DNA of 17,500 nt from Hyphochytrium catenoides (taxonomy: Eukaryota; Sar; Hyphochytriomycetes; Hyphochytriales; Hyphochytriaceae). Position numbers and translations under genes: made by a program. Positions 9,312 through 17,060 of the stretch are shown in pieces; the stretch's first letter is position 1; every line of letters starts with the position of its first letter. The notes beneath the pieces are model-generated. The model searched no databases and had not been told where the DNA came from. It saw only the letters and a list, made by a program, of their open reading frames with translations. The DNA is taken from NCBI GenBank assembly GCA_900088475.1, contig FLMG01001593.1, forward strand, positions 1,160-18,659, read 5' to 3'.

Positions 9312-9898
9312 GAGACAAAGTGAGAGAGAGAGAGAGAGAAGCGAGGAAGGAGAGAGAGAAGATGAGAAGAAAGTCTAAGGCCTGACACAGAGATCTGCGG
9401 CAGCCTTAGAGCGGGTGAGGGCAGGTGAGTCAAGCTCCAATATCGACCTTTGAACCTGGACTGCAAGTCACTATCACCGTCTTGAGCGGTGGGGCCATTG
9501 GGAGAATGCAGCAGGTCCGTCAGGGACCATTTCCTTGAGGGAAGAGCGGTATCTAAGGCTCCATCCGATGACGTCTCCGGAGCGCTTTCCACTGACTTTG
9601 GCATCTTCTCTGTGAGCTGAACTTTCTCAAGGCCAAAGATGTCAAGGAAGTCTGTGTCCACAGCTGGGTCTGCAAGTTGACTCTGATTATCGAGGCTGCT
9701 TGGAGTTCGATAGGCAGACTGCTTGCCGCCATCAAAAAGCTGCAGAACATCGTCTGTTGGAGTTGATTGAGAGCTCAGCGCATCATCTTCAAAGGGATTC
9801 ACCCTTGAGACGGGCTGCTGGGCCTGACGGTTGAGATTCCGTCGGGTGGAACGAGAAGAGGAGCTAGGAGGAGGAGGTGGCGGTGGCCGGAGAAGCAT
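7147..9898 (-). CDS. Tubby-like protein (TULP), complete, six exons
   Basis: Tubby-family proteins bind plasma-membrane phosphoinositides and link them to trafficking, including delivery of receptors to cilia in animals. Exons on the minus strand: 9898-9448, 9091-8833, 8741-8718 (24 bases, least certain), 8511-8199, 7926-7651, 7251-7147; they total 1428 bases, 475 residues. The ATG is preceded in frame by TAG GAT ATC, fixing the start. The N-terminal half is disordered: polyproline at 5-11, NPF at 34-36, DFLDIFGL at 83-90, then acidic. The C-terminal Tubby barrel occupies roughly residues 240-475 and shows the family hallmarks RFIMAAKR, YLGRLSGNLLG, SPVWNESLESYCLDFGGRV and the ending PLSPLQAFAIALS...KIVCE. 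The KxR lipid-binding pair of mouse tubby (K330, R332) is R and S here. The match to the family is certain; cilia involvement is inference. Confidence 0.95.
7252..7650 (-). repeat. Last intron of the Tubby gene with (GA)n
   Basis: On the minus strand the intron begins GTAAAA and ends CTCGTTTTCCAG. The + strand shows (GA)n at about 7264-7295 and further GAGAGA/GACAG sequence at about 7445-7497, which is CT-rich on the sense strand. The coding frame is open a short way into the intron, but the exact Tubby motif FGQ|VATNKFSCDFRYPLSP across the junction fixes both borders. Confidence 0.8.
8512..8717 (-). repeat. Tubby gene intron with (GA)n blocks
   Basis: The + strand carries GAGAGA runs at about 8553-8578 and 8585-8640 (CT on the sense strand). 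The acceptor is TTCCTCTCGACCTAG. The donor, if the 24-base exon is correct, is GTCCTC, which is weak. A + strand frame across this region (8540-8920) encodes only RERERE-type low complexity and is rejected as a gene. Confidence 0.65.
8718..8741 (-). other. Candidate 24-base microexon of the Tubby gene
   Basis: The exon ending at 8833 closes in phase 2 and the exon starting at 8511 opens in phase 2. This 24-base segment, entered in phase 2, reads WHGCIYV and would supply the first strand of the Tubby barrel, where other members have a pattern like QCxIxR. Its flanking signals are poor (acceptor ATGAAAG, donor GTCCTC). A direct 8833-to-8511 splice is also in frame and would simply lose the segment. 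Confidence 0.4.
9092..9447 (-). repeat. First intron of the Tubby gene with compound (ACAG)n/(GA)n repeats
   Basis: On the minus strand the intron runs from GTCGAT to TCTCTACCTTTAG. On the + strand there is GACAGG/GAGAC sequence from about 9190, a tetranucleotide ACAG run at about 9277-9308 and (GA)n at about 9320-9340. It separates the disordered N-terminal exon from the acidic second exon (DESEGSHQSDSDTEED). Confidence 0.75.
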
Positions 9899-10343
9899 GA
9901 TATCCTATGTTCTGCGCTGGTAGAGCTCTCCGGCTTTCGCTTGGAAGGTCCCTCCAAAAAGAGCAATGCCTGAGCTTTGGTCACGGGCAGCACAGAGTCC
10001 TGCCAGATTGACTGTAGGACTCTATCTCTCTGCCTACTATTTCTCTTCTGAAGGATCGTAGAGCTACAGGCTTGAGACGAGCAGGTCAGCCAGGGACCGC
10101 TGGAGATGCTGGCAGACGCTGGGCGTCCAGAGACCAGAGGTCTTAGGCTAGAACCCAGATGTACGAAAGGGGCAGCAACCGGAGAAGAAAAGGAAGCAAG
10201 TGACAAGGAGAAAAAGAAAGAGTGGAGAGCACAGGGACTAGAGCGAGGGCCGGAAAAGTGAGGCAGAGACAGAGACAGAGACAGAGATAGAGACCGGCGA
10301 GAGAGAGAGGGAGAGAGACACAGAGACAGAGACAGAGAGACAA

Positions 10344-10396
<53 letters not shown>

Positions 10397-10901
10397 ACGA
10401 TTAGTTCCCTACTGTGAGTTTGCTGGTGTTGCAGTTTTCTTCTGAAGTTCTCCGCTGGATGTAACGCCCTTCTCATTCCAGACCTGGACAAATGCTATTT
10501 AGAATGATAAGTAATCATTCGAAATCCAAATCACATTCTGTAGATGTTGTGGTACAGTGGGCACTTCGCCTCCGTTCCTTTCTTTCGTGCCGACACCCGA
10601 CACCTCAGCTTATTCTAAACCTAGATACCTATTATTAGGGATGGCATCACAGGTAATAGTATTTGAGTTTCCCACGAGAGGGTTGGTGTATGGCGAATCA
10701 TGAGAATGCGAACCTGACGCGGAGCCGCGCACCTTCTTCGTAGAGACTTTAGGGTCCGCGCCGCAGGTGACGCTTCCGATGCTCGAGCTCCAGATGTCTT
10801 CAGAACTAGTCTGCAGACCGCTGACAAACTATAGTGAAGATTCTTAGACCTCCGCTGAAGCTACAAGAGCATCCCGGTTGGCTAGTGACGGTCGTTGAGG
10901 G
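9899..10901. other. Divergent intergenic region between the Tubby gene and KRI1
   Basis: This region must hold the 5' flanks and probably 5'UTRs of both genes. The left part is unremarkable. About 10261-10395 is a purine tract on the + strand: GAGACA units, then an uninterrupted (GA)n at about 10350-10395. About 10400-10900 is mixed sequence with no recognisable gene. A minus-strand frame at 10491-9799 is open but consists largely of SLSLSL low complexity. By analogy with other introns here, the tract could belong to a Tubby 5'UTR intron (CT-rich on the sense strand), but no borders are convincing. Confidence 0.6.
10350..10395. repeat. Uninterrupted (GA)n microsatellite, about 46 bases
   Basis: This is the longest perfect dinucleotide run in the window: GA on the + strand, CT on the Tubby sense strand. 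It is preceded from about 10261 by GAGACA and CAGAGA units. Confidence 0.9.
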
Positions 10902-11087
10902 GTAAGTAAGGGAAGTCTGATTCTACCTGGAGGACCGGTGCTATACGGAGGTCGAGCCATCGGAGAGGTTCCTTTACTAGTCTTCACAAGCAAGATTTAG
11001 CCTTCAGGAGGGCCTCGTCAAGGCGTCTTTAGTTATCTAGCTGTAACTTGGAGAAGAGCCCTTGGAGTGAGCTTGTGCCTCTTACAG
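10902..11087 (+). other. Probable 5'UTR intron of KRI1
   Basis: A consensus donor GTAAGT lies at 10902-10907, and a good acceptor GTGCCTCTTACAG ends exactly at the base before the KRI1 ATG. A branch-point-like CTGTAAC lies about 45 bases upstream of the acceptor. If spliced, the leader has an in-frame TGA four codons before the ATG (TGA CGG TCG TTG AGG ATG), so the start does not move. The same acceptor could serve a spliced-leader system; nothing here decides this. Confidence 0.55.
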
Positions 11088-14000
11088 ATGAAGAAGACTT
11101 TGACGCTAGATTCTGATGATGGTGGAGACGAGGACCTGCAGCTGTCTATCAACAAGGACTTCGCTAAGAAGTTTGAAGAGAGAAAGAGAAAGCAGGAGCT
11201 CGCCCATCTTCGAGAGCAGCTATCTGAAGAAGAAAGCACGTCTGAGGAAGAAGATGAGGACGGAGAGCTAATTGATGACAAACTGGACAAGGAGATAGAG
11301 ACAACTCTGCGGCTGATCCGCAAGCGAGACCCTCGGGTATACGATAAAAGGACCGTCTTCTATCACGACGGGGCTTCAGGTGAGACAGTTAGAAGAGCCA
11401 GAGCAACCTTCTGAAAGGAGCAGGAAAGGGCACATAGCGGAGGGAGAGATGAAGAAATAGTGAGGAGAGTGCCAACTGTGACTGAGTGAGATAAAAAGCG
11501 CCGGAGAATGTAAATAGAGTTAGAAGGGTTTGGTCTAGAGAGGGAGAGAGGGGAGAGTATATTTATCTAGAAGGAGAGAGGACCGCCAAGGAGTGCGCAT
11601 TGATACTTAAGGAGAGGCTTGTGACGAGAGGTACAGGAGAGAAAAGAAGAATGGAGGTAGAAGAGGAAGATCACAGAGGAGAGACACACAAAGTCTAAAG
11701 ACCTCAGGACAAAGAGCGAAGGAAAAGGGGGAAAAGAGATGAAAGGGAAGCGGAGAAAGTTAGGTGGTTGATGCAGGGACGTATATTATAAGACGGCGCT
11801 TGCAAGCAAGATTCTGAGCGCTATCATGTCCTTTTCGTCCTTTTAGTAGAGTCGCAAGAAACTGAAGACTCTTCCTCCACCACCAAGAAGAAGACAAAGA
11901 AGGAGAAGCCAAAGTATTATAAGGATGTCCTTCGAGAAAATCTGCTTGCCGGCAAAGAAGCAGCAAGTGAAGAAGAGGACGAAGAGGATAAGACCCAGCA
12001 TACGGCTAGCAGATCACTGACCTATCAGGAGGAACAGGACGCACTGAAGAGATCCTTTCTCAACAGTGTGAAAGAAGAGTTCGAAAGCAAAGGAGAGAAA
12101 GAGGAAGACGAAGAGGAGGATGGCTTGGGAGGAATGTTCAAGGTTCGAACAAGGGCGGCCACTGAAGAAACTGCACCCTCCACAGAGTCAGGTGGGCGCT
12201 GCATCGTAGACGTTCAAGAACTGAAGGATAGAAAACTATAGATCCAAAGTGAGGGTATCAGAAAGGAGATGTAGGAAGAGGGCAAAGAGAACGAGAGAGA
12301 TCGTGCAAAAGTTCACTTCCCATTGTTGGGGACAAAGTGCATGATTAAGGTGGCGATGACCAGAGAGTTGAGATCATAGAGTCAAGACTATATCCAGAGA
12401 GAATAGGGAAGGCAGACACAGCTGTTGTCGACAGAGAGAAAGAGGTCAAAAAACAAACAGAAAGATAGGGTTGAATGGCGGGGGCAGCACCAGATTATAT
12501 GGACCCTTATTAGGCTTTTTACTGTCTCGCAGACGGCACGGAGGAGCTAGATTCGGACGAGAAATTTCTGAGAGACTATCTGAAGGGCCAGAAGTGGAAG
12601 GAGGACGATGTTGCCATTCCAAGGTAAGGCATTTACACCACCTCACCGCTCAAAAGCGAGGTTCTTATGCCTTATCCTCTCACTCCTTTGAACCCCAGAA
12701 TCTCTCCACTTATTTTCTGGCGCTCTTCCCATCCTTGATTCGTGGCTCTTCTTTCGACATTCCCAGTTCCTTTCTCTTGCTAAGGGCTTACGGGCTATCA
12801 CTTCTCCGTTTCCCGCGGGAACTGAGCTTGACCTTCTGAATCTGAGCTTGCGCCTCCTCAACCCATTCTTTTATTCGTTCTTGCTTCTCTATGCGCTCTC
12901 TGTTTTAGACTCATGTCCTCTTTCGATAACGCAGCTACTCGGAGCTTGTTCAAGAGGCTGATGATGAAGACGATGAGGCGGCGGTAGATGCTGCTGAAGA
13001 GTTTGAGAGAGAATACAACTTCCGCTTTGAAGAGGAAGGAGGAGCCGAGATTCAGAGCTATTCCAGAAATGTCGGAGATTCCCTTCGAAGGAAGGACGAG
13101 AAGAGGAAGCAAGAAAGAAAGGAAAGGAAAGAGAGAAAGGAACGAGAGAGAAAGCAGAAGGAGCTGGAGCTTCGGCGACTGAAGAACCTTAAGATGCAAG
13201 AGCTTGAGGAGAGGCTCCGAAAGCTCCAAGAATATGCGGGAGAGGATGTGTCTGGTCACATTCCTGAAGATTTTGATCTGGACGAGGAATGGGACCCCGA
13301 GAAGCACGAGCAGCAGATGCAGAAGATCTTCAACGACGAGTACTATGAGAAAGAAGAGGATAAGGACGCTGTTGGTGCAGAAGCAGAGGAAGACGAGGCG
13401 GAATGGGGAGAAGAGAACTACATGGAAGGAGAGGACGAAAACTACGAGGGAGAAGAAGCATATGAAGGAGAAGAGGGTGAACATTGGGAAGGAGACGATG
13501 GCGGAGAGGAGATGGATGCTTCTAGTATGACTCCTGCAGAGATCAAAGCTTTAAAGCAGAAGTATCTGGACGAGCTCTATGGTCTGGACTATGAAGATCT
13601 GGTTGCAGGCATGCCGACGCGCTTTAAGTATCGGCAGGTCGATGCTAATGACTATGGGCTGACTGTGGACGAGCTGCTGGAGGCGGACGATAAGGAGCTG
13701 AAGCAGTATGTGAGCCTTAAGAAGTTGGCACCCTACCGAGAGCAAGAGTGGTTAGTGCCTAGTACGAAGAGAAGAAAGTTCAAACAAGCGCTACGGAAGA
13801 GGCAGCGCGAGGCTCCTCCAGCAACATCAGCACCGGAAACATCAGAGAAGAATAAGAAGCGTAAGAACCACGTGCAGGCCGATCAGAAGGACCAGGAGAA
13901 CAGCAAGAAGAAGAAGAGAAAGCACCAAAAGCAAGAAGAGCAACAAGAAGAAGGTCGTGGGGAAGGAGAAGCAGAAGCGGAGACAGTGATAGAGAGTAGG

Positions 14001-14141
14001 AACGAGGAGGAGAAGAATGGCTCTTCAGAGAAGAAGAAGAGGAAGCGAAAGAAGAAGAAAAGCGACAAACCTTCTATCCCCTCCTCATCCTCTATCTCCG
14101 CCAGCCGACTCAGCACCTACAAATTAAAGCCCCTGTCATAG
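11088..14141 (+). CDS. KRI1: KRI1 homologue, nucleolar ribosome biogenesis factor
   Basis: KRI1 is an essential nucleolar protein needed for 40S subunit assembly in yeast, where it associates with the snoRNA-binding protein Krr1. Exons: 11088-11379, 11847-12191, 12533-12623 and 12935-14141, total 1935 bases, 644 residues, phases consistent (1, 1, 2). The N-terminus has the family motif RLIRKRDPRVYDK (about residues 80-92). YYKDVLRENLL lies near residue 120, FLRDYLKGQKW near 225, and the very conserved EREYNFRFEE followed by SLRRKDEKRKQERKERK in the last exon. A long acidic E/D/Y stretch spans about 13360-13530. The C-terminal Kri1 domain (LDELYGLDYEDLVAGMPTRF, then RQVDANDYGLTVDELLEADD) is at about residues 446-515, followed by a lysine-rich, nuclear-localisation-like tail to TAG. 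The start fits the short MKKTLTLDSDD-type N-terminus, and an upstream stop supports it. Identification is firm; exon 2 has two possible starts. Confidence 0.94.
11380..11846 (+). repeat. Purine-rich intron 1 of KRI1
   Basis: The donor is CAG|GTGAGA and the acceptor region TCCTTTTAGTAG. Most of the intron (11400-11760) is GAGAGG/GGAGAG-type purine sequence on the sense strand with no CT blocks until the final 30 bases. No gene is seen in it. The 3' end is a tandem acceptor (TAGTAG), giving exon 2 starts at 11847 or 11850. Confidence 0.8.
12192..12532 (+). other. Purine-leaning intron 2 of KRI1
   Basis: The donor is CAG|GTGGGC and the acceptor TTTTTACTGTCTCGCAG. It is mixed to purine-rich (GAGAGA, GAAAGAGG) and contains nothing recognisable. 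The phase joins to give ESDGTEELD across the junction. Confidence 0.8.
12624..12934 (+). other. Pyrimidine-rich intron 3 of KRI1
   Basis: The donor is AAG|GTAAGG and the acceptor CGATAACGCAG. In contrast to the two preceding introns it is CT-rich on the sense strand. The junction reads VAIPSYSELVQEADDEDD, and nothing else is recognisable inside. Confidence 0.8.
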
Positions 14142-14668
14142 CCAATAGTGGGAGCTAAGAAACTATAGTTACCCTGAGCCTCTTGGCCTAAAGAGACCTG
14201 AAAGAAACAGCTATTCGCTGTCACCTCCTTGTCAGACAATCAAGGAGAGGGAAGCGCAGGGTGACGATAGGGACGGGACCAAGGTCCTTAATTAGACTTC
14301 GCTTCTGGTCTTAGCCCTAACGCATCTTTAGCTTCAACGAGCCAAGGAAGCCGGGGCGTCCTACGCTATACCGTCAGCCTGCGCTGTCTCTCTCAACACA
14401 TAAACATTATATATCCTTAACCTCTTCTTGTACATTCAGAAGGCGGCGGACCTGTCCCCTCCCCTGTTCCGGGGGTAGCTACCGACTCTTCACCGAGCGG
14501 CCAGAATTAGAGCACTGCCCATCTTCCGCGTCTTCCACCTTTCCTTCCAACAACGAGAGAAGTGCTCTCTATACTTAACTCTCAACATCTTTCTCGGACC
14601 GTCGTAGAGGCATCTTCAAGTCGCGGACAGCTGTAGACCTAGACTGCAACTGCACACTTATGACGGCC
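14142..14668. other. Convergent spacer between KRI1 and the 135-residue gene
   Basis: No gene is recognised. It holds the KRI1 3'UTR and probably that of the minus-strand gene. It contains an AT-rich patch (ACATAAACATTATATATCC at about 14398-14416) and a short GC-rich segment (14450-14490). The left arm of an inverted repeat begins at 14654. Confidence 0.6.
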
Positions 14669-14918
14669 TTAAACCAAAAGTATGAGAGGCCAGGAGATGG
14701 ACTTTGGCTGTTGCTCTTGCTCTTGTTGGCTGACTTGGTTTGTGGCAGTCCTTAGCTCAGAGTACCTTTTTATAGCCTGTTCCTTCACCTCTAGATACTC
14801 TAACCATTCACCCTGGGTCCCATTCAACTTAGGCTTCAACGCCCTGACCTAATCTAAAGCAGCTTCCGCATCTCTTTCTCCTGGTCTCTCATACTTTTGC
14901 TTAAGGCCGTCATAGTGT
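14654..14918. repeat. Imperfect inverted repeat, arms about 43 bases, loop about 180
   Basis: The + strand at 14654-14697 (ACACTTATGACGGCCTTAAA and onward to CCAGGAGA) matches the reverse complement of 14877-14918 at about 38 of 43 positions, with small indels after ACACT and around TTAA. The left arm overlaps the stop and last codons of the minus-strand gene. The right arm lies in its proposed intron. I see no target-site duplications or further extension beyond the arms. Confidence 0.85.
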
Positions 14919-15194
14919 TTGCCCACCTCTCCTCTAAGCTGAGGAGTGGTCCCATATTGCCTTTACCTTGTCCATTATAAAGCGTAGAGCGGTATCTTGA
15001 GCCCGTTGAAGCACAGTCTGAACCTTGTGCCCAGGAGAGTATCTCTGGGTTCCAGCCTCAGAGACCGTCATCGCCAAGGCCCTTGACTGGTGGGATATTC
15101 CGATAGGATCCAAATTTTGCCGTGCCAAGAAAGAGAAGAGCTGAAGCTTCACCTGGATGGACTCCTCGATAGCGATAGCTGGGAACGGCTTCAT
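14669..15194 (-). CDS. Hypothetical 135-residue helical protein, two exons
   Basis: I do not recognise this gene. Proposed exons on the minus strand: 15194-14967 (76 codons from ATG) and 14848-14669 (59 codons plus TAA), both phase 0, with donor AAG|GTAAAG and acceptor CTGCTTTAGATTAG. The product starts MKPFPAIAIEESIQ and reads as amphipathic helices (KVQTVLQRAQDTALRFIMDK, then EWLEYLEVKEQAIKRYSELR), a Q/E-rich linker and a hydrophobic tail, SISWPLILLV. The organisation loosely recalls BAR-like or other helical-bundle proteins, but that is only an impression. The proposed 118-base intron itself reads like coding sequence in the same frame (LRGEVGKHYDGLKQKYERPG) and then hits TAG. Alternatives are therefore a 28-base intron (14966-14939) with an early stop, or a decayed gene. 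It is divergent from the gene at 15609. Confidence 0.45.
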
Positions 15195-15608
15195 AGTTCC
15201 CTTTACAATACTGTTTGGTGTATTCAAAGAGGCAATTATATGGCGTTATCGGCTAGTGGTGTCAGAATGCACTCTCCTGCGCTTGCGGTTGATGCCTGGA
15301 AAAGTCTGTTATTAGTGAAGATGCGAAAGAGACTGCAGAATGAGCGCAGAAGTCGAGCTTCCAGATGAAGCTCAATGAGACCCTCGGTCGTTCCTATGGG
15401 CCTTCGACAGTTATAAGAGTCGGAAGGGTAGTGTAGAAGGGGTGAGTTATTGTCTGAAGGCGAAGATCTGAGGGCGTCTAGGTGGTACTTCTGCAGCACG
15501 TGACTAGGAAGGGAGGCTAACCATCGGCCAATTTGACATACAATAAGCTAAAGCCACAGCTATTTCTCCGACAAGGGCAGTACCAGGAGCCCCAACGCCA
15601 AGGGGCCC
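15195..15608. other. Divergent spacer between the 135-residue gene and the SS18-like gene
   Basis: This 414-base region would contain both 5' flanks. Minus-strand frames are open through much of it (15499-15236) but have no recognisable similarity, and the upstream extension of the minus-strand gene has no convincing ATG beyond 15194. No promoter elements can be named. Confidence 0.5.
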
Positions 15609-16454
15609 ATGGCCGACAACACGGTTATACCACTCGGCAAGGATGCTACCAGTAGCCAGGCTGACGCCACCCAGCCTGGTCAAGCTCTCGAGGCCATGAG
15701 AAAAGCCGGGGACCTTCTTAAGGAAAATGCACAGATCGTAAGCCAGCTGCAAAGCCTCAAGGGCAGCAAGAAGGTCGGCAACTCACGCCTCTCTCATTTT
15801 TGCCCTTCACTTCTTTCATCAATCGCGGTTCCTGCTTTCGTCCTGGCTGCACTTTGCTCTCTTGTGAGCTACGTTTTGCTGTCACATAGATAGCCGCCTA
15901 CTGGCCCGCTACTTCTTCCCTTTCCTTCATTGTGTCTCTAGACTCTAGATAATGATGATGCTGTTGCAGGACCAGCTGGTAGGGGAGCCAATGGAGGTGG
16001 AAGGAGGATCAGATGTAGAGGAAACGCTTCTAAAGAAGCTTCATAACAACCTCACTCAGGCAAGCAGCCGCAACTGCTCTTATGAGACTGTCCGCTACCC
16101 CTGGCTCCTTGTGACTTATGAAGGCAGCCGCCTTGTTTCGTCTCTTTTCTCTCTGTCTCCTCCACACACACTCTCTCTCCCCGGTGCCTTGCCTTTGCCA
16201 CTCCGCATCACGCTGTCCTAGATAAGCCATCGCCTCACCCGAACTCTGGCAGTTTCTCCTTCTTTCACTGTTCAACACTGGGTCTGTTTCTCTATTTCTC
16301 TTGTTACCGTGAGTTCCTCTCGCTTTTGCCCATTTTGTCAAATGCACTTCATGCTTCTTCTTCCTCTCTGCCTTCTAACCTATGCACCTCTCTGCAGGTG
16401 GTTGGCATCTACAAAGCGTATGGAGACTCTGTCAAGCTGTCAGCCTCCTCTTGA
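15609..16454 (+). CDS. Small protein, weakly SS18/GIF (SSXT)-like, three exons
   Basis: SSXT-family proteins are short co-activators whose N-terminal helix pair docks to chromatin regulators (SWI/SNF in animals, growth-regulating factors in plants). Exons: 15609-15773 (or to 15737), 15970-16059, 16398-16454 (TGA), all phase 0; about 103 residues (91 with the shorter exon 1). The pattern LLKENAQIVSQLQSLKG followed by DVEETLLKKLHNNLTQVVGI resembles the SSXT pattern 'L-EN--LI' followed by 'YQ--LH-NL--LA-IAD', with an acidic insertion between the two helices. The first splice is ambiguous: the better donor is GTAAGC at 15738, but using GTCGGC at 15774 keeps the SSXT-like helix intact. The second intron would begin with GC. 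The gene structure is plausible; the family call is tentative, and other small coiled-coil subunits are possible. Confidence 0.55.
16060..16397 (+). other. Probable GC-AG intron
   Basis: Between exons 2 and 3 of the SS18-like gene the only phase-compatible donor is CAG|GCAAGC, the typical form of a GC donor; the acceptor is CACCTCTCTGCAG. The interval is otherwise CT-rich and non-coding. Confidence 0.5.
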
Positions 16455-17060
16455 AGAAGAGAGATACCCATGAGCGTCCAGGCAATCCCTTCAGCTCCGC
16501 CCCGCTATCCCCTCTCGAGTCTCTCTCACTCCTTCCATATCCCTCACGAAGTTAGGACCTTTTTTGTTATGCACACGCGAGGCGAGGCTTTGTGCTTCTT
16601 TATATCCAGTTTCCTGATAACAGAAGGGGAACGAGTGCCATAGGGCTCTCCACGACCACCGGAAGAGTAAGCTCAGTTGCAGGAAGGGTGAAGCGTATGA
16701 GAACAGTCAGAGACATCAAGGCGTCTACGAAAGAGGTGCTGGCCCGTAACTTTATGCGTAGAGCATGGCGTATAACATGCATAGAGCTATAGATCCCGAG
16801 TATTCGTCTACATAGTTGCCAGTAGTTAGCAGTGTTAAAGTGACAGACCTCTGCAACAGTGACACTTCGCGCCTGCTTCTGCGGGGAATCTGCGATCTAA
16901 GAGCAATATGTGCCTGGAGCTGCTGCTACCAGGTAGCTCCTAACTGCGAGCAGTCATTGGCCAGCTTGGGAAAAGAACACCAGTAATAAAGAACCGAGTC
17001 AGAGTTGACCTTTCAATTATAGAGTTTCTATGGTACAGGACGGACTGGGGACGGGCTCTT
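16455..17060. other. Convergent spacer between the SS18-like gene and ISY1
   Basis: No gene is recognised in this 606-base region. Overlapping open frames at about 16592-16792 exist on both strands, but neither has coding-like composition or splice context. It should hold the two 3'UTRs. Confidence 0.55.

Noticed and set aside
9799-10491. Minus-strand 230-codon frame upstream of and overlapping the Tubby start
   Set aside because: It is dominated by a (CT)n-encoded SLSLSL run and overlaps the Tubby exon in another frame. The Tubby ATG has its own in-frame upstream stop.
12858-13484. Minus-strand 208-codon hydrophobic frame that looks like a membrane protein
   Set aside because: It is the antisense of KRI1 codons for E/K/R-rich sequence (GAG/AAG become CTC/CTT), a common artefact.
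13883-14116. Minus-strand F/S-rich frame
   Set aside because: It is the antisense of the lysine-rich KRI1 tail.
15504-15752. Minus-strand frame opposite exon 1 of the SS18-like gene
   Set aside because: No similarity is recognised; the + strand frame has an ATG, splice-compatible exons and a helix pattern.
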